Positions 1 through 6,742 of a DNA stretch of 10,992 nt are shown here, in pieces. A program made the position numbers and the translations under genes. This stretch comes from Clostridia bacterium (GTDB lineage: Bacteria; Bacillota_A; Clostridia; Christensenellales; Borkfalkiaceae), in the NCBI GenBank assembly GCA_017399665.1, contig JAFQBR010000280.1, positions 1 through 10,992 of the forward strand, given 5' to 3'. The notes beneath the pieces were generated by a model that saw only the letters and a list, made by a program, of their open reading frames with translations, was not told where the DNA came from and made no database searches. Each line of letters begins with the position of its first letter. Position 1 is the stretch's first letter.

Positions 1-2
1 CA

Positions 3-506
3 AAACTAAAACCAAGCAGACTTTTGCATACGGCAGGGGTTATTGCGCTGGCAGTTGAATATGCTAAAAAACTTGGCGAAAGTGCCGATAACGCGCGTAT
101 AGCGGGACTTTTGCATGACGTTGCTAAGTACGAAAGTGCAAAAGATTATCCAAATTGTGCTATGCCTAGCGACGTTGTGGCAAATATTGAACATCAATAT
201 TTAGGGGCTTACGTTGCCGAAAAAGTGCTTAATGTGAAAGATGAAGAGGTGCTTAACGCAATAAGATATCATTCTACCGGAAGACCTAATATGACAAAAT
301 TGGAAAAGATAATTTTTCTTGCCGATTTATTAGAGCCTTCAAGAAATTATGATGAAGTTGAGTTTTTGCGTAACAAGGTAAACGAGGATTTTGAAAGCGG
401 ATTTAAGCTTTGCTTAAAAAGGTTGATCGATCATTTAAATCGTTCAAATGAACAAATTTTTTCGCTAACTTTAATGGCGAATGAATATTATAACGGAAAA
501 AAGTAA
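3..506 (+). CDS. yqeK: YqeK-family HD-domain hydrolase, 5' end outside the window
   Basis: This is the C-terminal bulk of a YqeK-type HD phosphohydrolase; family members hydrolyse symmetric dinucleoside tetraphosphates such as Ap4A in the cytoplasm. The frame is open to the window edge and reads KPSRLLHTAGV, a family motif that is never N-terminal, so the gene starts upstream and the TTG at 24 is not the start. Visible metal-binding elements are the His at 27-29, the HD pair in LLHDVAK at 114-119, the His in EHQYLGAYVAE, the His in IRYHSTG, and the later Asp in FLADLLEPSR. The order of these elements fits the family. rsfS follows 20 bases downstream, and in many Bacillota nadD lies just upstream in the same operon, so nadD probably precedes this window (inference). 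Bases 78-112 resemble a repeat element seen elsewhere in the window. Confidence 0.93.
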   Translation, partial: KLKPSRLLHTAGVIALAVEYAKKLGESADNARIAGLLHDVAKYESAKDYPNCAMPSDVVANIEHQYLGAYVAEKVLNVKDEEVLNAIRYHSTGRPNMTKLEKIIFLADLLEPSRNYDEVEFLRNKVNEDFESGFKLCLKRLIDHLNRSNEQIFSLTLMANEYYNGKK

Positions 507-526
507 AAAACAAATAGAGGAAATTT

Positions 527-874
527 ATGGATTCAAAACAACTTACAAATGAAATTTGCAAAATTTTATCAAGCAAAAAAGCACGTGATATAGTAAAAAT
601 TTACGTTGCGGAAAAAACTGTACTTGCAGACTATTTCGTTATTTGCGGTGGTAGCTCTACATCTCAGGTTAAAGCTCTTTGTGAATACGTTGACGAAGGT
701 ATGAGCAAACTTGGCGTTGAGGTTAAAAGACGTGATGGCGAAAGCGAAGGGCGCTGGGCAGTAATGGACTTTGGCGATTGTATCGTTCATATTTTTAACG
801 ACGAAACAAGACTTTTCTATCATTTAGAAAGACTTTGGGGTGATGAAAGTACGATTGAAAGAGTCACTGACTAA
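527..874 (+). CDS. rsfS: Ribosome silencing factor RsfS
   Basis: RsfS (RsfA/Iojap, DUF143) binds ribosomal protein L14 on the 50S subunit and blocks subunit joining, which lowers translation when nutrients are scarce. The 115-residue product has the usual length and the full family signature: ADYFVICGGSSTSQVKAL near residues 35-52, RRDGESEGRWAVMDFGD near 67-84, then VHIF and a closing FYHLERLWGD. The ATG at 527 follows an AGAGGAAA ribosome binding site with normal spacing and places the first helix where the family has it. It lies 20 bases after yqeK in a probable nadD-yqeK-rsfS operon. It converges with the - strand gene ending at 905. Only a weak ATAAC/GTTAT pairing lies between them, so I do not call a terminator. 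Confidence 0.97.
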   Translation: MDSKQLTNEICKILSSKKARDIVKIYVAEKTVLADYFVICGGSSTSQVKALCEYVDEGMSKLGVEVKRRDGESEGRWAVMDFGDCIVHIFNDETRLFYHLERLWGDESTIERVTD

Positions 875-904
875 TAAGATGCAGATAACTTTATAAATAT
901 CAGG

Positions 905-1201
905 TTATAGACTTTCATTTTGAGTTATTCTTTCAAGTTTATCTGCGCTAATTATAGTGCCTTTTAATGCAATTTGCGCCTTTTTGCGCTTTTTGCGTTT
1001 TGTTGTGGGACTTTTTTTATACCGCTCTACGTAATAAATTTTATTTACGTTGGCGGTATTTTTTAAACGATCTTCTGCTTGCTCGTTCTCAAGTTTAATG
1101 CCGTTTTTAATGGCGAAGGCAATAGTGATAAAAAATGAAGTGGCAAGTAAAACGCTAAACAATACTACAAGAATAATAATACATTCAACAGGATCAGGCA
1201 T
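905..1201 (-). CDS. Small single-pass membrane protein with a basic cytoplasmic tail
   Basis: I do not recognise a named family. The 98-residue product has one hydrophobic segment at about residues 6-31 (VECIIILVVLFSVLLATSFF and onward), then a charged region, a strongly basic run TTKRKKRKKAQ near 67-77 and a short C-terminal domain ending ISADKLERITQNESL. A positively charged tail after one helix suggests the C-terminus faces the cytoplasm (inference). The ATG (complement of 1199-1201) is preceded on the - strand by AAGGGGA at a reasonable distance, which supports real translation. The overlapping + strand frame at 1050-1265 lacks such a site and has no protein-like features, so I treat it as a shadow. 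This is the only - strand gene in the window and sits alone between two + strand units. No function is assigned. Confidence 0.62.
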   Translation of the reverse strand: MPDPVECIIILVVLFSVLLATSFFITIAFAIKNGIKLENEQAEDRLKNTANVNKIYYVERYKKSPTTKRKKRKKAQIALKGTIISADKLERITQNESL

Positions 1202-1323
1202 AAATTACGTCCCCTTTTTATGTAAATTTATTTTAATTATATATTACGCAAAAGCAAAAGGTTAGGGAATATTTGCAAAATGCTTGGTTGTTTTGTCGAT
1301 ATATTATATAAGGAGAATTTACT

Positions 1324-2283
1324 ATGACTGAAAATACAAAAACAAAGGAAATAGATAGTGAAGTTCAAAATAATACTGAATTTTCAGAAGCTCAAAAGGA
1401 TAAAGAATACCAAGAATTTAAAGAGGTTCTAGCGGAAATTAATGCAGAGCTTGCAGTAGAAGAGCAAACTGAAACAAGCAATCCTTTAACGGAAGAAGAA
1501 AAAATAGAGCAAAATATTGAAAAGGTAGAAAATAATCAAGAAAAATCTGAAGACAATCAACCCAATAAAGAGCAAGAAAAGAATGACAGCAAAGAGGAAA
1601 AAATTGAAGATCCAGCAGTTGCTGAACAGTATAAAGAATACCGTTTAAATAAAATTTTTTCAAAAATCAATTATAATCTTACCTCGCCAGAGCTTACAAC
1701 GTCTATGCTTAATGAACGTATTACGGACGGCTTAGCTTATGGATTTAACTGTTTTATGGTTTTAACAAGAAAAATTAAAGGTTTAAAATCTTCCTGCAAA
1801 AAAGCGCCCTTAGGCGCAGTTATTGGTTTTGGCGAAAGCACATTGCTTGCTCGTGTATGGGAAATTCGTCAAGCAAAATGGGCGGGAGCAAAAGAAATTG
1901 AAGTTATAATACCCCTTTCTCTTATTAAGGAAGGTAAAAAGCGTACACTTATTAAAGAAATTACAAAATACAAAAAAGCGGTAGCAAATAAAGCAAAATT
2001 TAAAGTCGGTATTATAGCAGATAAGTTAAGCTTGCAGGAATTTAATTTTGTTGTCGATTGTATGTTAATCGCAAATGCAAAAAGAGTAGTTGTTCATAAT
2101 AGCAATAATCTAGCACCAAATTATTTATTAAGTTTAGCAAAACAATGTATTGGCAAATGCGAAATAGAAATTGATGCAGAGCCAAGCACGGTAAATCAGT
2201 TTGCCGAATACAGCGAAAAGGGGATAGACGTATTCTTAATTAGCAACGCAATAAGTGTTGCGGAAACAATTAAACATCAATAA
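1324..2283 (+). CDS. DeoC-like TIM-barrel protein with acidic N-terminal tail; catalytic residues absent
   Basis: The 319-residue product has two parts. Residues 1-105 are rich in Glu, Gln, Lys and Asn with almost no hydrophobic core, so probably disordered or coiled. Residues 107-319 follow the deoxyribose-phosphate aldolase (DeoC/DERA) layout: LAYGFNCFMVL (137-147) for the first strands, LGAVIGFGES (163-172) for the VIGFP loop, AGAKEIEVIIP (187-197) for the GADEIDMVIN strand, KVGIIADKLSLQE (227-239) for KVIIET.LLTDEE, and a final GIDVFLISNAIS (300-311). The catalytic Asp (E. coli D102) is Glu192. The Schiff-base Lys (K167) aligns with Val256 in RVVVHNSN, and the GFKPAGG Lys is also missing. 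I infer a non-catalytic, or differently acting, DeoC-fold protein. The start has a good AGGAGA site at 1311-1316. It is monocistronic and ends at the terminator at 2306. No convincing promoter was seen. Confidence 0.72.
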   Translation: MTENTKTKEIDSEVQNNTEFSEAQKDKEYQEFKEVLAEINAELAVEEQTETSNPLTEEEKIEQNIEKVENNQEKSEDNQPNKEQEKNDSKEEKIEDPAVAEQYKEYRLNKIFSKINYNLTSPELTTSMLNERITDGLAYGFNCFMVLTRKIKGLKSSCKKAPLGAVIGFGESTLLARVWEIRQAKWAGAKEIEVIIPLSLIKEGKKRTLIKEITKYKKAVANKAKFKVGIIADKLSLQEFNFVVDCMLIANAKRVVVHNSNNLAPNYLLSLAKQCIGKCEIEIDAEPSTVNQFAEYSEKGIDVFLISNAISVAETIKHQ

Positions 2284-2305
2284 AATAAATATAAATAAAC
2301 AATAT

Positions 2306-2347
2306 AAAAGTGTGGTTAATCGACTTATAGCCACACTTTTTTTGTTT
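2306..2347 (+). terminator. Rho-independent terminator after the DeoC-like gene
   Basis: A perfect 10-base stem, AAAAGTGTGG (2306-2315) with CCACACTTTT (2331-2340), encloses a 15-base loop TTAATCGACTTATAG and runs into a T-rich tract to 2347. It starts 23 bases after the stop codon at 2283. Because the stem begins with A's, it could also work on the other strand. The loop is unusually long, and its sequence recurs in two other intergenic places in this window (see findings). Confidence 0.9.
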
Positions 2348-2397
2348 TTGTATAAATAATTGGTAAAAAATAAGGTATATTAATAGCAGGAGGAATT

Positions 2398-2943
2398 ATG
2401 AAAAATAAAGGAATTGTAAAAATTGATGACGTTGGGCGTTTGGTTATTCCCAAAAGTATAAGAAATATGTTACAGCTAAAAGACAAGCTTGTTGAGGTAT
2501 ACGTTGAAAACGATAAGCTTATAATTAAAAGGTACGCTCCGCTTAGCTTATGCGATAAGATAATACGTAATTTATGTAAAAAGGTTGCACATTTAACGGG
2601 TGCAGTTTGTATTGCCGGCGATAGTAATAAATTAACAGTTGTTTCTTCAGAAAATTTACGATTTTTAGAAGGAAAGCAAATTTCTTATGAACTAAAAGCA
2701 AAAATGAGCATTGAAAATGAATTTTTTGTAACTAACCTACAAAATAATATGCCTATTTTTGAAAATGAAAGTCTAGAATACTTTTTTATGCACCTCGTAA
2801 CAATAAAGGATGAAAATACCCACGTTGGGTTTATCGCAATTTTGCAAACAGAAAATCGGGAAATTAAAGAAAAAGAGGTTTTTGCGTTAAAGATAGCAAA
2901 GGAACTCTTTTTATCGGCAATCACGCACGAAAAAATGGGCTAA
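2398..2943 (+). CDS. spoVT: SpoVT-type AbrB-family transcriptional regulator
   Basis: SpoVT is a DNA-binding regulator that tunes forespore gene expression late in sporulation. The 181-residue product matches the B. subtilis protein in length and layout. Residues 1-50 form the AbrB/MazE swapped-hairpin DNA-binding domain (GIVKIDDVGRLVIPKSIRNML), and residues 57-178 are a GAF-like sensor domain. The sensor half is much more divergent than the N-terminus, as is usual. A near-perfect AGGAGGA ribosome binding site at 2388-2394 fixes the ATG at 2398. It is the first gene after the terminator at 2306 and heads an operon with the flippase, mazG and dusB; spoVT followed by a flippase and a mazG gene is also the Bacillus order. 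I found no well-spaced sigma-A or sigma-G promoter. Its presence suggests a sporulating lineage but does not prove that this organism sporulates. Confidence 0.92.
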   Translation: MKNKGIVKIDDVGRLVIPKSIRNMLQLKDKLVEVYVENDKLIIKRYAPLSLCDKIIRNLCKKVAHLTGAVCIAGDSNKLTVVSSENLRFLEGKQISYELKAKMSIENEFFVTNLQNNMPIFENESLEYFFMHLVTIKDENTHVGFIAILQTENREIKEKEVFALKIAKELFLSAITHEKMG

Positions 2944-2949
2944 AAGCCC
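2937..2949 (+). promoter_or_regulatory. Small hairpin spanning the spoVT stop codon, upstream of the flippase start
   Basis: GGGCT (2937-2941) and AGCCC (2945-2949) form a perfect 5-base stem around an AAA loop. The spoVT stop TAA (2941-2943) is inside it, and the next gene's ATG follows six bases later. No T tract follows, so it is not a standard terminator. It occupies the place where a Shine-Dalgarno sequence for the next gene would be expected. Confidence 0.45.
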
Positions 2950-2955
2950 TTACAT

Positions 2956-4350
2956 ATGTTTAAAATAAAAGATATAGAAAAAAGAATTGGGGCATCTGAA
3001 GGCACTTTGTTTTTTATGCTTTCGGCCTTAATTATTAAAGTAATAGGGGGGATATATAAAATTCCCCTTTATAATTTACTTGGTAGTGACGGCATAGGTC
3101 TGTATCAAATGGTTTTCCCCGTTTATGCGCTTTTACTTACTCTTTCTAGCGGAGGAATACCATCTGGCATAACAAAACTAATTTCTGGCGGAGAAAATGC
3201 ACAACGCGTGTTAAAAAAATGCACCAAGCTATTTTTACCAATAGGTTTACTATTATCTTTTTTTATGTTTTTTTTAGGCGATTTAATTGCTTTAAAACAG
3301 GGTAATCTGCTCGCCGGTTCGCTATATAAAGCAATTAGTCCATCTGTATTTATTGTTTGTCTTTTAGGCTGTTTACGGGGGTATTTTCAAGGCAAAAGCA
3401 ACTTTATACCAACGGCGCTATCGCAAATTATTGAACAGGTTGTAAAAGCGGTTAGCGGTGTTATAGCCTTACTTTTTACAAATGGAAGCTATGTTAAAAA
3501 AGCTTTTTTGGCATGTATTGCAGTAACTTTAAGCGAAGTAATTTCGCTTGCTTTTATGGCGACTGTTTATTTTGTTAAAATAAAAAAAGAAAAGCTTATT
3601 GGCGCAAAAGAAGAATACAAAGAAAAAAATGATGAAAGCAAACTCACCTTTAAAAGATTAATTGTTTTTATTTTGCCTTTAACTTTAACCTCTTTATGTA
3701 TACCTTTTGCTTCCTTTATTGATAGCTTCATTGCTGTAAATGCTTTAAAAAACACCTTTGGCGAAAAAGCAACAGCCGTTTACGGCGTATATACCGGTGG
3801 GGTAGAGAGTGTAATTTCATTGCCGGTTAGTGTGTTACATTCGCTTTCTCTTGGCTTTTTACCTAAAATAACAGGTGATAAAAATGGACAAAAGAGTATG
3901 TTATACGTCTTTATTTTATCTTGCCTGGCGGGTATATTTACTGCATTGTTTGCACCCTTCATTACTAAAATTTTATTTGGTAAAAATAATGAATATTTAA
4001 GCTTACTTACTAAGCTTGTAACTATTTCTTCTGTGAATGTGATTTTTCATTCAACCCTTCATGCAAGTAGTACCTATATTTTGGCAATGGGCAAACAAAG
4101 AGTTTCATTAATCAACTTAATAATAGGTATTGCAGTTAAGGTTATAATTGATTTTACATTGATAAAATTGCCGCAAATTAATATTTTTGGCATGATAATT
4201 TCTGATGTGGGCTGTTATTTTGTTGCACTTGTTTTAAATTTAATATATATTTATTATAGTAAAAAATTATCTATAGTAGGTATTAAGTATGAAGATAACC
4301 CTAGTAGGCTTAGGCGCAGAGCGAAACTCCCTTTCAGTAAAAGCGCTTGA
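2956..4350 (+). CDS. SpoVB/YabM-type MOP-superfamily flippase
   Basis: This is a polytopic membrane protein of the MOP (MATE/MurJ-like) superfamily, in the group annotated as stage V sporulation protein B, implicated in moving lipid-linked cell-wall or cortex precursors across the membrane. The start LIIKVIGGIYKIPLYNLLGSDGIGLYQMVFPVY (about residues 25-57) is the hallmark of the SpoVB group. About 12-14 hydrophobic segments follow, with a charged cytoplasmic loop near residues 206-231. At 464 residues it is somewhat shorter than B. subtilis SpoVB (about 518). By gene order (spoVT, this, mazG) it matches Bacillus YabM; by name it is usually called SpoVB, so I give no symbol. The ATG at 2956 has no clear ribosome binding site, is in the same frame as spoVT and lies 12 bases after its stop, which suggests coupled translation. 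The last 20 residues, an Arg-rich tail, are encoded in a 62-base overlap with mazG. Confidence 0.88.
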   Translation: MFKIKDIEKRIGASEGTLFFMLSALIIKVIGGIYKIPLYNLLGSDGIGLYQMVFPVYALLLTLSSGGIPSGITKLISGGENAQRVLKKCTKLFLPIGLLLSFFMFFLGDLIALKQGNLLAGSLYKAISPSVFIVCLLGCLRGYFQGKSNFIPTALSQIIEQVVKAVSGVIALLFTNGSYVKKAFLACIAVTLSEVISLAFMATVYFVKIKKEKLIGAKEEYKEKNDESKLTFKRLIVFILPLTLTSLCIPFASFIDSFIAVNALKNTFGEKATAVYGVYTGGVESVISLPVSVLHSLSLGFLPKITGDKNGQKSMLYVFILSCLAGIFTALFAPFITKILFGKNNEYLSLLTKLVTISSVNVIFHSTLHASSTYILAMGKQRVSLINLIIGIAVKVIIDFTLIKLPQINIFGMIISDVGCYFVALVLNLIYIYYSKKLSIVGIKYEDNPSRLRRRAKLPFSKSA

Positions 4351-5695
4351 AGTAATAAAGAGCGCTAGCAAGGTAATTTGCAGAACAAAGCTTACAAAAA
4401 GCGCGCAAGTTTTTGACGATTATTCAATAAACGCTATATTTCTTGACGATATTTACCGTTCTTCACGTAGCTTCGATACGCTAAACAAAAAACTTGCCTC
4501 AGCTGTTATTGACGCGTCCAAGGAAAGCGAGGTTGTTTATTGTGTTGACGGAAGCGTGGCAGATGACAATTCTTGCGCCATAATTTTAAAGCGTGTAAAA
4601 GGTGTTGAAGTTATAGAAGGGCCATCTCATGCAATTAGTGCTTTGGCTAACCTAAATTTAAGGGGTGGATATACGGCGCTTTCTGCTTATTCACCAGAAA
4701 AGTTTACGCCAGCAACTTGTAGACCTTTAGTGCTTTACGATATAGACAGCGCTTATATGGCATCGGAATGGAAATTGCGTTTAACCGAAGCGTTTGGGGA
4801 TGAAGTTCCTGCCGTTTTATATTTAGATGGTAAAGCACACAAGATAAGTTTATACGAAATGGATATGTTTAGCGGGTATGACTATTCTTCTGTTATGGTT
4901 GTTTACGGCGAACATTTTACAAAGAAAACAAGATTTACCGTTGACGATTTATTCGATATCGTAACCGCATTGCGTTCCGAAAAGGGCTGTCCTTGGGATA
5001 GAGCGCAAACGCGAAAGAGCATTAGAAAGGATCTTTTAGAGGAATGCTACGAGCTTTACGACGCTATTGAAAGAGATGATATACCTGCGATTACGGAAGA
5101 GATTGGTGACGTTTTATTACAAGTAGTTTTCCATTCTATTTTTGGTGAAGAAGAGCATTCTTATACTAGAACGGACGTGGTAAGCGAAATTTGCTCTAAA
5201 TTGATATTCAGACATAGCCACGTTTTTGGTTCTGATAAAGCAGGTAGCGATAAAGAGGCGCTTTCTGTTTGGGAAAAGAATAAGACCAAAGAAAAAGGTT
5301 TTGAAAGCGGTAGCGATTATATCGACAGTGTGCCAAATGCTTTTCCTGCGGTAATGCGCGCTCAAAAGGTGCAAAAAAGGGCAGGCTCTTACAACTTTGA
5401 CTTTTCTTCCGTAGAACAAATTTATCAAAAGCTGGAAGAGGAAAAAGCTGAACTTTTAGATGCAGTGAAAAGAGGCAGTAACGTATTTGAAGAAATGGGG
5501 GACTTGCTATTTACTGTTGTTAATCTATCGCGTTTTTACGGTGTAAATGCAGAAGAGGCGTTAAACGCATCAACCAATAAATTTATTCAAAGATTTAAAA
5601 GGCTTGAAAAGGCTGTAAATTCTTTAGGTAAAGACATGAAAAATATGACCGAAGAAGAATTGGATAAGGTATATAATGAAATTAAAAAGTCTTAG
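4289..5695 (+). CDS. mazG: MazG nucleotide pyrophosphohydrolase fused to a tetrapyrrole-methylase-like domain
   Basis: This is the YabN-type fusion: an N-terminal tetrapyrrole methylase-like domain (about residues 1-210) followed by two MazG domains. MazG hydrolyses (d)NTPs to NMPs and pyrophosphate and helps clean the nucleotide pool. The first MazG domain has GCPWD (233-237), EECYE (251-255) and EEIGD with the metal-binding E271/D274; the second has EEKAE (384-388) and EEMGD with E402/D405, so both metal sites look intact. The methylase part looks worn: the usual GxGPGD loop reads GLGAERN (7-13), and the GxP motif reads VDGSVADDN (86-94). The ATG at 4289 is the only start that keeps the first strand (MKITLVGLG), because an in-frame stop lies at 4277-4279. 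A partial AGTAGG site precedes it. It overlaps the flippase gene by 62 bases and dusB by 20, showing tight co-transcription. Confidence 0.93.
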   Translation: MKITLVGLGAERNSLSVKALEVIKSASKVICRTKLTKSAQVFDDYSINAIFLDDIYRSSRSFDTLNKKLASAVIDASKESEVVYCVDGSVADDNSCAIILKRVKGVEVIEGPSHAISALANLNLRGGYTALSAYSPEKFTPATCRPLVLYDIDSAYMASEWKLRLTEAFGDEVPAVLYLDGKAHKISLYEMDMFSGYDYSSVMVVYGEHFTKKTRFTVDDLFDIVTALRSEKGCPWDRAQTRKSIRKDLLEECYELYDAIERDDIPAITEEIGDVLLQVVFHSIFGEEEHSYTRTDVVSEICSKLIFRHSHVFGSDKAGSDKEALSVWEKNKTKEKGFESGSDYIDSVPNAFPAVMRAQKVQKRAGSYNFDFSSVEQIYQKLEEEKAELLDAVKRGSNVFEEMGDLLFTVVNLSRFYGVNAEEALNASTNKFIQRFKRLEKAVNSLGKDMKNMTEEELDKVYNEIKKS

Positions 5696-6614
5696 TATAG
5701 GTCGATTAACGGCACAAAACAATATCGTTTTAGCGCCAATGGCAGGGTATACGGATAGCGCTTTTCGTTCGCTTGCATACACCTTAGGCGCTGGGTTTTG
5801 CGTAACTGAAATGGTGTCTGCAAAGGGGCTTATGTATAAAAGCGAAAACACAAAAGAGCTTTTGGTTACCGAAGAGAATGAAGATATAACTGCCGTTCAA
5901 CTTTTTGGTAGAGAGCCCGATATTTTAAGAAAAGCTTGCGAAAGTTATGACCTTGAAAAATTTGATATTGTTGATATAAACATGGGCTGTCCTGTAACTA
6001 AAATATACTCAAACGGTGAGGGTAGTCGGCTTATGGAAGAGCCTTTGCTTGCGCAAGAAATTGTTAAAGAGTGCGTGAAGTCTGGCAAAATAATAACTGT
6101 GAAATTCCGCGCAGGAATAGTTGAAGGTAATTTATTAGCAACAGATTTTGCAAAAAGAATGGAGGATGCTGGCGCTAGTTTAATTACCGTGCATGGAAGA
6201 ACAAGAGAAGGTATGTATAGTGGCCCTGTACACTTTGACGAAATTGCTTCTGTTGTAAAGGCTGTTAGAATTCCTGTAATTGCAAACGGTGGAATATTTA
6301 GCGAAAAAGATGCAGATTATATGCTTGAAAATACCGGGGCTGCAGGTGTTGGAATTGCCCGCGGAGCACTTTCAGACCCATTGCTTTTTGCAAAATTATC
6401 TGGTAAAAAAAGTGATATGTCGGTAAAGGATTGCGCTTTTTATCTTATGGATTTGCGCAAAAACAATACCCCAGATAAAGTTATAGCCCATGCAATGCGT
6501 AAATTTTGCGTGCAGTTTTTAAAGGGTGTTCGCGGTGGAAAGGAAGCCAAGCTTAAAATATTTGAAGCGGAGTCCACCCAAGAAATAAAGAATATTTTAA
6601 ATTCAGTAATGTAA
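5676..6614 (+). CDS. dusB: tRNA-dihydrouridine synthase, DusB type
   Basis: Dus enzymes are FMN-dependent oxidoreductases that reduce specific uridines of tRNA to dihydrouridine using NADPH. The 312-residue product has the usual length and motifs in order: LAPMAGYTDSAFR (19-31) for FMN and substrate binding, EMVSAKGL (45-52), DINMGCPVTKI (100-110) with catalytic Cys105, VKFRAG (142-147) with the FMN-binding Lys143, TVHGRTREGMYSG (171-183), VIANGGI (201-207) and GIARGALSDPLLF (226-238). NGGI replaces the common NGDI, and VHF replaces the usual ADW after YSG; these are mild departures and not signs of loss. The ATG at 5676 overlaps the mazG end by 20 bases and has AAGG at 5666-5669. It is the last gene of the spoVT operon and is closed by the terminator at 6636. 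Confidence 0.95.
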   Translation: MKLKSLSIGRLTAQNNIVLAPMAGYTDSAFRSLAYTLGAGFCVTEMVSAKGLMYKSENTKELLVTEENEDITAVQLFGREPDILRKACESYDLEKFDIVDINMGCPVTKIYSNGEGSRLMEEPLLAQEIVKECVKSGKIITVKFRAGIVEGNLLATDFAKRMEDAGASLITVHGRTREGMYSGPVHFDEIASVVKAVRIPVIANGGIFSEKDADYMLENTGAAGVGIARGALSDPLLFAKLSGKKSDMSVKDCAFYLMDLRKNNTPDKVIAHAMRKFCVQFLKGVRGGKEAKLKIFEAESTQEIKNILNSVM

Positions 6615-6635
6615 TAAAAATACATAAAACAATAT

Positions 6636-6670
6636 AAAATGCTTGCTTTTAGGCGGGCATTTTTTCTTTT
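6636..6670 (+). terminator. Rho-independent terminator closing the spoVT-dusB operon
   Basis: The stem AAAATGCTTGC (6636-6646) pairs with GCGGGCATTTT (6653-6663) through 11 base pairs, two of them G-T, around a six-base loop. A T-rich tract TTTTTTCTTTT follows. It begins about 20 bases after the dusB stop. Confidence 0.88.
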
Positions 6671-6742
6671 GGGTGTATTTTTTATAAAATGCTTGTAACC
6701 TTTGTTTTTTACTTTGAATATACTGTGTTTGGGGATAGAGAC

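Noticed and set aside
886..908. Terminator between rsfS and the convergent small gene
   Set aside because: Only ATAAC/GTTAT can pair around a long AT loop, and no clear T tract follows on either strand.
1050..1265. 71-residue + strand frame
   Set aside because: It overlaps the - strand gene, has no ribosome binding site and no coherent hydrophobic or domain pattern. The - strand frame is better supported.
1271..1310. Promoter for the DeoC-like gene at TTGCAA and TATTAT
   Set aside because: The spacing is about 23 bases, and the implied start of transcription would fall in the ribosome binding site.
2348..2382. Sigma-A or sigma-G promoter for spoVT
   Set aside because: TTGTAT and TATATT are 22 bases apart, and the nearer TTGGTA is only 10 away. 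A sigma-G reading (GTATA and TATATTA) is also poorly spaced.
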